This document shows positions 26,402-30,010 of a stretch of DNA of 30,010 nt, one piece after another (the stretch's first letter is position 1; each line of letters opens with the position of its first letter). The position numbers were made by a program, and so were the translations under genes. Below the pieces are notes generated by a model that did no database searches, was not told the origin of the DNA, and worked only from the letters and a program-made list of their open reading frames with translations. The stretch comes from JAKJEP01 sp964580995 (GTDB taxonomy: Bacteria; Planctomycetota; Phycisphaerae; Sedimentisphaerales; SM23-30), in NCBI GenBank assembly GCA_964580995.1, contig CAZOMV010000075.1, forward strand, positions 1 through 30,010, given 5' to 3'.

Positions 26402-26430
26402 AAAATAAAGAACTTGCCGCACCATTGCAA
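26402..26430 (-). promoter_or_regulatory. Putative serS promoter
   Basis: On the minus strand TTGCAA and TATTTT are 17 bp apart. The -10 box ends 9 bp before the serS ATG, implying a leader of only a few nucleotides. ATTGCAAGCAAT, a 12-bp palindrome, overlaps the -35 box. Confidence 0.45.
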
Positions 26431-26528
26431 GCAATTTCAACTGCCTTTCTTCTCCTCCCGGCAAAATTCCCGCCCCGGCCCCCAGCCGCTGGCCCAAAAA
26501 TTATTTTAAGATTTTACCCGCCAGCCAC

Positions 26529-26557
26529 TTGCAATATCCTGTCCGTTCCGCTAAACT
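26529..26557 (+). promoter_or_regulatory. Putative tRNA-Tyr promoter
   Basis: TTGCAA and TAAACT are 17 bp apart, with the start expected near 26564, about 38 bp before the tRNA. Confidence 0.4.
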
Positions 26558-26601
26558 ACCTTTATCCTATCGAGCATATTCAGGTTGGATTTGCTCGCTA
26601 T

Positions 26602-26684
26602 GGGTCGGTGCCCGAGCGGCTAAAGGGAACGGGCTGTAAACCCGTTGGCGTGAGCCTACGAAGGTTCGAATCCTTCCCGGCCCA
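26602..26684 (+). tRNA. tRNA-Tyr (anticodon GTA)
   Basis: An 83-nt class II tRNA. The 7-bp acceptor stem GGGTCGG/CCGGCCC contains one G-U pair. The anticodon arm ACGGG-CTGTAAA-CCCGT puts GTA at 26636-26638. A long variable arm (GGCGTGAGCC) fits bacterial tRNA-Tyr, and the T arm is GAAGG-TTCGAAT-CCTTC. The CCA end is not encoded. Confidence 0.96.
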
Positions 26685-26700
26685 TTTCTTTTTTAGATCG

Positions 26701-26729
26701 GTGACTCCCACTTGCAGGAGGTCACTTTT
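26701..26729 (+). terminator. Putative tRNA-Tyr terminator
   Basis: GTGAC-TCC pairs with GGA-G-GTCAC (one bulge) around the loop CACTTGCA, followed by TTTT. It starts 17 bp after the tRNA. The stem is modest and the T tract short. Confidence 0.5.
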
Positions 26730-26939
26730 GGTGTATAAACTCTTACTTTTCAATCCCTTACGTTCGTCTATGACTTGGCCGGAATTCCACCTGTTTTCTT
26801 CCTTCCCAGTGCCCATCGGGTGCCTCCAGTTTGCCGATAACAAGGACGAATAAATAAACCTCATTGGGAGTTTTGGGTTCGAGGATTTTTCTGGACCGGC
26901 TGGTCCTTGGCCATCCAAAATGAATCTATAATTACACGA

Positions 26940-26968
26940 TTGACATGATTCGCTTTTCAAACTAGAAT
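26940..26968 (+). promoter_or_regulatory. tRNA-Pro promoter
   Basis: A perfect TTGACA and TAGAAT are 17 bp apart. Transcription would begin near 26975, about 14 bp before the tRNA. Confidence 0.75.
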
Positions 26969-26988
26969 CGCCCCTGCGTAAAACTGTG

Positions 26989-27063
26989 CGGGGTGTAGCT
27001 CAGTTTGGCTAGAGCGCCTGGTTTGGGACCAGGAGGCCGTAGGTTCAAATCCTATCACCCCGA
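26989..27063 (+). tRNA. tRNA-Pro (anticodon TGG)
   Basis: A 75-nt tRNA with acceptor stem CGGGGTG/CACCCCG and discriminator A. The anticodon arm CCTGG-TTTGGGA-CCAGG puts TGG at 27024-27026. The T arm is GTAGG-TTCAAAT-CCTAT. CCA is not encoded. A tyrosine recombinase gene begins 118 bp downstream, so the 3' half of this tRNA is a likely attachment site. Confidence 0.96.
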
Positions 27064-27075
27064 TTCCTTATCTCT

Positions 27076-27098
27076 TTGCAACATAAAGGGTTGCAACA
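27076..27098. repeat. Direct repeat TTGCAACA x2 next to tRNA-Pro
   Basis: TTGCAACA occurs at 27076-27083 and 27091-27098, 15 bp apart, between the tRNA end and the integrase. Spacing of about one and a half helical turns fits recombinase arm-type or Xis sites, but this is inference. Confidence 0.5.
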
Positions 27099-27135
27099 AA
27101 TCATTTGGTTGTCATCCACCTCGGCAAGTGTTGTG

Positions 27136-27156
27136 CTACACTTATGACTACACTTA
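27136..27156. repeat. Direct repeat CTACACTTA x2 before the integrase
   Basis: CTACACTTA occurs at 27136-27144 and 27148-27156, a 12-bp period, 26 bp upstream of the integrase ATG. It may be an operator overlapping the integrase promoter or a recombination-protein site. Confidence 0.5.
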
Positions 27157-27181
27157 AAAGTAGGAATTTGGAGATAGTACT

Positions 27182-28312
27182 ATGCCAAGGAACAGACCAG
27201 CATCAAACCCGTTATCATATCATAAATTTACTAAACAATATTATGTTACCAGAGCTGGAAAGCGAATTTATCTTGGGGCGGACCGCGAACTGGCTCTTGA
27301 GAATTACCACCGGATGAATCTGGGATTGGCCTGTCCGGAGAAACCAAGCAGGCAAATACCATTGACGGTCAAGGATTTGGCGAATCGGTTTCTAGCCGCC
27401 CAACAGGCTAACTGGCGGAATCCTGAAACTACATTACGGTCGTACAAGGACTGGATCGGGCGGTTTCTGAAGGATCATCCGAAACTGAAAATCCAAGATT
27501 TTACGGTGGAAATGTTTGCCACCTGGAAAATGTCCTTACGAAAACGGAATTATTCGTCAAAATCGATCAATCATTATCTGTCAGCAGTACGCTCAATGAT
27601 CATTTTTGCTGAGGAAACAGGTCTGCTGGAAAAATCTCCACTTCTAAAAAGAGTCAAGAATGAATCCCCTATGCAAACGAGTGTCCGAAAAAAGCCTTTG
27701 TACACACCAGAGCAACTATCGTTACTTCTGGAAAAGGCTGATTCCCAGTTGAAAGCCATGTTATTACTGGGACTAAATTGTGGTTTTGGTCCGAAGGATA
27801 TTCATGATTTGACTTGGGAGGACATTACGGAGGAAAGGATCACCTTGCCACGTAGCAAAACAGGTGTGAGTCAGACTTTTTTGCTTTGGCCGGAAACCCA
27901 GGAAGCTTTGAAATGCATCCGGAAAGAAAGAGACGATCTATTGGAACGATTGGAAAAACGGGATCGAAGCAGATCTGATGGCGGGCATATTTTTGTGACG
28001 CGTTTTTGGAAGTTATGGAATAAGGATTCCATTGCTGAACAATTACGAAAACTTTGCGTTAAAGTGGATGTGCCTTGTTACGGGTTGTACCGGCTTCGAC
28101 ACTGTGCATCAACAGCCATGTCTCTGGTAGCCACACCGCATGTACACCGAAGATTCATGAGGCATGCCCAGTTACAGCAACAAGTAACTTATACTCACAC
28201 CCCAGATGGAGAAGTTGATGTGGCAGTTATGAAAGCAAAAGAAAAATTATTAGGCAAGAATGGTACTACTTTAAGTCAGGAAAAAAATCCGGCGCAGGAT
28301 AAGGTCGTTTGA
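27182..28312 (+). CDS. int: Tyrosine recombinase (integrase) of a tRNA-Pro element
   Basis: A 376-aa site-specific recombinase. An N-terminal AP2-like/SAM-like DNA-binding part (about residues 60-170) precedes the catalytic domain (about 180-345). Visible active-site elements are Arg306 (YRLRH), His328 (FMRHAQLQQQ) and nucleophile Tyr337 (VTYTH), with the His-Tyr spacing of 9 seen in XerD. Two canonical positions differ: the first Arg (TGLR in XerD) is Gly203 in LNCGFGPKDI, and the His of HxxR is Tyr303. A GGAGAT ribosome site precedes ATG 27182. It lies 118 bp from tRNA-Pro and points away from it, as in integrative elements. Its 3' end overlaps the convergent HTH gene by 47 bp. Confidence 0.9.
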   Translation: MPRNRPASNPLSYHKFTKQYYVTRAGKRIYLGADRELALENYHRMNLGLACPEKPSRQIPLTVKDLANRFLAAQQANWRNPETTLRSYKDWIGRFLKDHPKLKIQDFTVEMFATWKMSLRKRNYSSKSINHYLSAVRSMIIFAEETGLLEKSPLLKRVKNESPMQTSVRKKPLYTPEQLSLLLEKADSQLKAMLLLGLNCGFGPKDIHDLTWEDITEERITLPRSKTGVSQTFLLWPETQEALKCIRKERDDLLERLEKRDRSRSDGGHIFVTRFWKLWNKDSIAEQLRKLCVKVDVPCYGLYRLRHCASTAMSLVATPHVHRRFMRHAQLQQQVTYTHTPDGEVDVAVMKAKEKLLGKNGTTLSQEKNPAQDKVV

Positions 28313-28544
28313 ATGAAGTTTTGGATCTTTCTATGTGTAAAGTCCGGTTATTTTGTTTAAATTCCTGCAAATCACGAGAGGAAACTCGATACAAGGGCCG
28401 TTTTTTTCCATTGCTGATATTGATAGCCATAAGACGGCCATGCCGAATGAGTGAACGAACCTGTTCGGCTGTAACTTTTAAATCGGCAGCAACTTCATCA
28501 GGCGTAAGTAGATCGGATTTTAGATTGTCAATATCCTGTACCAT
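28266..28544 (-). CDS. Excisionase-like helix-turn-helix protein
   Basis: A 92-aa DNA-binding protein with a MerR/HTH_17-type winged helix at about residues 11-65: LLTPDEVAADLKVTAEQVRSL, split as PDEVAADLKVTAEQV, then RHGRLMAINI and the wing to SRDLQEF. Small proteins of this type include excisionases and element regulators. It starts 3 bp after the radical SAM stop and so is the last gene of that minus-strand operon. Its final 47 bp overlap the integrase 3' end on the other strand, so the two transcripts are antisense there. A role as the element's Xis or repressor is inferred from size and position. Confidence 0.8.
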   Translation of the reverse strand: MVQDIDNLKSDLLTPDEVAADLKVTAEQVRSLIRHGRLMAINISNGKKRPLYRVSSRDLQEFKQNNRTLHIERSKTSFKRPYPAPDFFPDLK

Positions 28545-28547
28545 AGA

Positions 28548-29507
28548 TTATTTACCCAGCCAGATAATGCCGGCATCATCCTGTTTAATCGCGTTCAGTT
28601 CGGCGGGCATGAGGCGGGAGGGGTAGAGGAGGAAACGGAGTTTGGTAAGATCGCTGTGCTGGCGGACGGAATTCTGGACGTTGGTGATAAGATTACGTAC
28701 ATAAGTTGACCAGCCGAGGCGGGTGCGAATTTGGGAGATGGCCTTGGCTTCCTGGTCGTAACCCCAGAATTCCAGGGCTTTCTGGCATTCGGACAACCCG
28801 TTGCCGCGGGGGTTGACGGGTTCCACGAAGATTTCCTCGGCTTTACAGTCCACGGCGAATCGGATTAACTGGTCGATCTGTTCCGGGGAATTGGCAATGC
28901 CGGGGAGTAATGGACAGAACATAGCGTAAGTTCGCAGGCCTCGGGCAGCAGCTTCCACCATGGCTAACATTCGATCTTTGATTGAAGAAGCATTGGGTTC
29001 AAGGATGTTGATTACCTCATCTTTATCCGGTGTGGCGGTGATGCTCAGGCCGACGAGGATACGGTTACGATACTTCTCTATCAGATCAAAGTCATTGATG
29101 ATAGAGGCGTTTTTGGTCAGAACACGAATGGTCCAGTCAGGTTCTTTCATGATGGCTTCAAGGCAGCGGCGGCCGATATTATGTGTTTGAGCTTCAGGAG
29201 AATAGGCGTCAGAGATTGTACACAGTTGGATCATGCCGCGATTTTTAATTCGCTGTGCATCGCGGGCAACCCTTTGGGGCGTTGAAGGATCAACGTTGGA
29301 GTAGCCATGACCGAAAGGATTTTCCCCACAGGCTTTGAAAGCCGGATGCATACGAAGCATCGCACCAGTAGAACAATATAGACAATCATGCCCGCACTTT
29401 ACCCCACAGTTGATGGCAAAGGATGCGAGTTTTTTCTTGGCAAATTCCGGGGTGCGGGTGATGCCGGTTTTCAAGGGGTATTCGTGATTTCGCATGATTC
29501 TATCCAT
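28548..29507 (-). CDS. SplB-like radical SAM protein of the island
   Basis: A 319-aa radical SAM enzyme. Cys38, Cys42 and Cys45 (CGHDCLYC) form the CxxxCxxC motif for a 4Fe-4S cluster, with a further Cys34. Other motifs are ENPFGHGYSNVDP, RVLTKNASI, VGLSITATPD, FCPLLPGIA and EEIFVEPVNPRG. The overall pattern is that of the COG1533/SplB 'DNA repair photolyase'-like group, whose best-known member is spore photoproduct lyase; the substrate of this branch is unknown to me. ATG 29507 has GAGG 7 nt upstream. The zinc-ribbon gene lies 30 bp upstream and the HTH gene 3 bp downstream, making a three-gene operon. It may modify or repair nucleic acid or act in element maintenance; this is open. Confidence 0.88.
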   Translation of the reverse strand: MDRIMRNHEYPLKTGITRTPEFAKKKLASFAINCGVKCGHDCLYCSTGAMLRMHPAFKACGENPFGHGYSNVDPSTPQRVARDAQRIKNRGMIQLCTISDAYSPEAQTHNIGRRCLEAIMKEPDWTIRVLTKNASIINDFDLIEKYRNRILVGLSITATPDKDEVINILEPNASSIKDRMLAMVEAAARGLRTYAMFCPLLPGIANSPEQIDQLIRFAVDCKAEEIFVEPVNPRGNGLSECQKALEFWGYDQEAKAISQIRTRLGWSTYVRNLITNVQNSVRQHSDLTKLRFLLYPSRLMPAELNAIKQDDAGIIWLGK

Positions 29508-29537
29508 AAAGTACCTCGGATTTATATTTGTTTTCCT

Positions 29538-29720
29538 TTAACAGACTGGGCAAAACTGATGGCCGCATTTAGGACAAGGATTTTCTATTTGGTCGAGACG
29601 AAGGAGATGGCTGCAGCGGGGACAAACAAATAGCTCCTGAACTACCAGTTGATTAGCCGAATTCTCCAAAACCGGTTTTTCCGGCGAGGATAGGTTTTGT
29701 GCTTCCAATGTCATGATCAT
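29538..29720 (-). CDS. Small zinc-ribbon protein
   Basis: A 60-aa protein whose C-terminal half carries three CxxC pairs: Cys33/36 (CPRC), Cys49/52 (CPKC) and Cys57/60 (CPVC), ending at the last Cys. The first half is polar and without features. It is probably a zinc or iron-binding partner or a nucleic-acid-binding adaptor for the radical SAM protein encoded 30 bp downstream. TAAGGA precedes the start; ATG 29714 is an alternative with slightly better spacing. On the minus strand a TATAAT (plus coordinates 29765-29770) lies about 45 bp upstream, but no good -35 is visible. Confidence 0.7.
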   Translation of the reverse strand: MIMTLEAQNLSSPEKPVLENSANQLVVQELFVCPRCSHLLRLDQIENPCPKCGHQFCPVC

Positions 29721-29853
29721 ATTCCTTACTGCATGTTTCCTATTTTGAGTAACTGCATGATTCTATTATAGAGGGCGGAAGATCGGGGCGAATGGCAGAG
29801 TTCTAATGATTGGATGATATGCTTCTGTTACCATATTGGTTTTACTGATTGTG

Positions 29854-29879
29854 TTGTGATTACAGTACCGTGATAACAA
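29854..29879. promoter_or_regulatory. 26-bp imperfect palindrome, candidate operator
   Basis: TTGTGATTACAG and its continuation to ATAACAA form a dyad centred on GTAC (29865-29868), with 10 of 13 base pairs matching. It sits between the divergent zinc-ribbon/radical SAM operon and the 29951 gene, as expected for a shared operator. Confidence 0.5.
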
Positions 29880-29882
29880 GGT

Positions 29883-29916
29883 GGCAAGCTTAGCCAGAGA
29901 TTGAGCTAAGCTTGCC
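29883..29916. promoter_or_regulatory. Perfect 12-bp inverted repeat upstream of the 29951 gene
   Basis: GGCAAGCTTAGC (29883-29894) and GCTAAGCTTGCC (29905-29916) are exact reverse complements around a 10-nt loop. No T tract follows, so it is more likely an operator or leader hairpin than a full terminator. It lies 34 bp before the ATG at 29951. Confidence 0.6.
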
Positions 29917-29950
29917 TGATAGGGTAAATGATTAGCCGGAGGAAATAAAA

Positions 29951-30010
29951 ATGAGAACCAAATGTGCGTTATGTGGAAAGCGAAAGCGGTCTTTCGAGGC
30001 CCATGACTAT
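29951..30010 (+). CDS. Partial gene, zinc-finger-like N-terminus
   Basis: Only the first 20 codons are in the window. They begin MRTKCALCGKRKRSF and include a CxxC pair (Cys5, Cys8) in a basic context. A good GGAGG ribosome site lies 8 nt before the ATG. It is divergent from the zinc-ribbon/radical SAM operon, across a 230-bp region with two palindromes. Family and function cannot be judged from this fragment. Confidence 0.6.
   Translation, partial: MRTKCALCGKRKRSFEAHDY

Noticed and set aside
26598..26960. 120-aa minus-strand ORF ending KDSNLRRLTPTGLQPVP
   Set aside because: This ending is the well-known spurious translation of the tRNA antisense strand.

Overview
The window looks like part of a chromosome from a member of the Planctomycetota, most likely an uncultivated Phycisphaerae/Sedimentisphaerales-type bacterium. 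This is inferred from gene style, not from a database match. The pointers are three secreted proteins ending in the dockerin-like EF-hand repeat common in that group, lamin-tail/CotH and parallel beta-helix exoproteins, an ECF sigma factor with a FecR-type anti-sigma factor, an integrase of the 'LNCGFG' type, and long intergenic stretches of short tandem repeats.

Layout. (1) 1-610: the 3' end of a 23S rRNA gene, a 5S rRNA gene and a strong rho-independent terminator. (2) 763-3132: two exported carbohydrate esterases in one operon, a sialate O-acetylesterase-like SGNH enzyme and an esterase-D-type alpha/beta hydrolase. (3) 3133-4155: about 1 kb with no convincing large gene, holding a 21-bp inverted-repeat element, a REP-like palindrome, one doubtful small ORF and a near-consensus promoter. 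(4) 4156-6357: a secreted two-repeat protein with a dockerin-like tail. (5) 9395-6685, minus strand: ECF sigma factor, zinc-finger/FecR anti-sigma factor and a secreted protein whose N-terminus looks like the missing half of the FecR domain. A roughly 100-bp repeat precedes the first and third of these genes. (6) 9522-10457: non-coding, rich in 9-bp tandem repeats. (7) 10458-17372: a giant exoprotein with six lamin-tail domains, a CotH kinase-like domain and a dockerin-like tail. (8) 17795-19564: a beta-helix/CARDB/dockerin-like exoprotein, followed by a possible 51-aa zinc-ribbon ORF. (9) 19837-21318: a HtrA/DegP protease preceded by a perfect FNR-type palindrome. (10) 26392-21365, minus strand: serS, a DAHP synthase and comEC. 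(11) tRNA-Tyr and tRNA-Pro genes. (12) From tRNA-Pro to the window end: an apparent integrative element with a tyrosine recombinase, an excisionase-like HTH protein, a SplB-like radical SAM protein, a small zinc-ribbon protein and a divergent gene cut off by the window end.

How it fits together. The esterases and the three dockerin-tailed proteins suggest a polysaccharide-degrading, surface-active lifestyle. The sigma/anti-sigma/FecR module probably senses an envelope signal, and HtrA would handle envelope protein quality. The tRNA-Pro island is the clearest accessory region. The most interesting observations are the FecR domain apparently split at a repeat copy, and the radical SAM/zinc-ribbon/HTH operon of the island with its palindromic control region.
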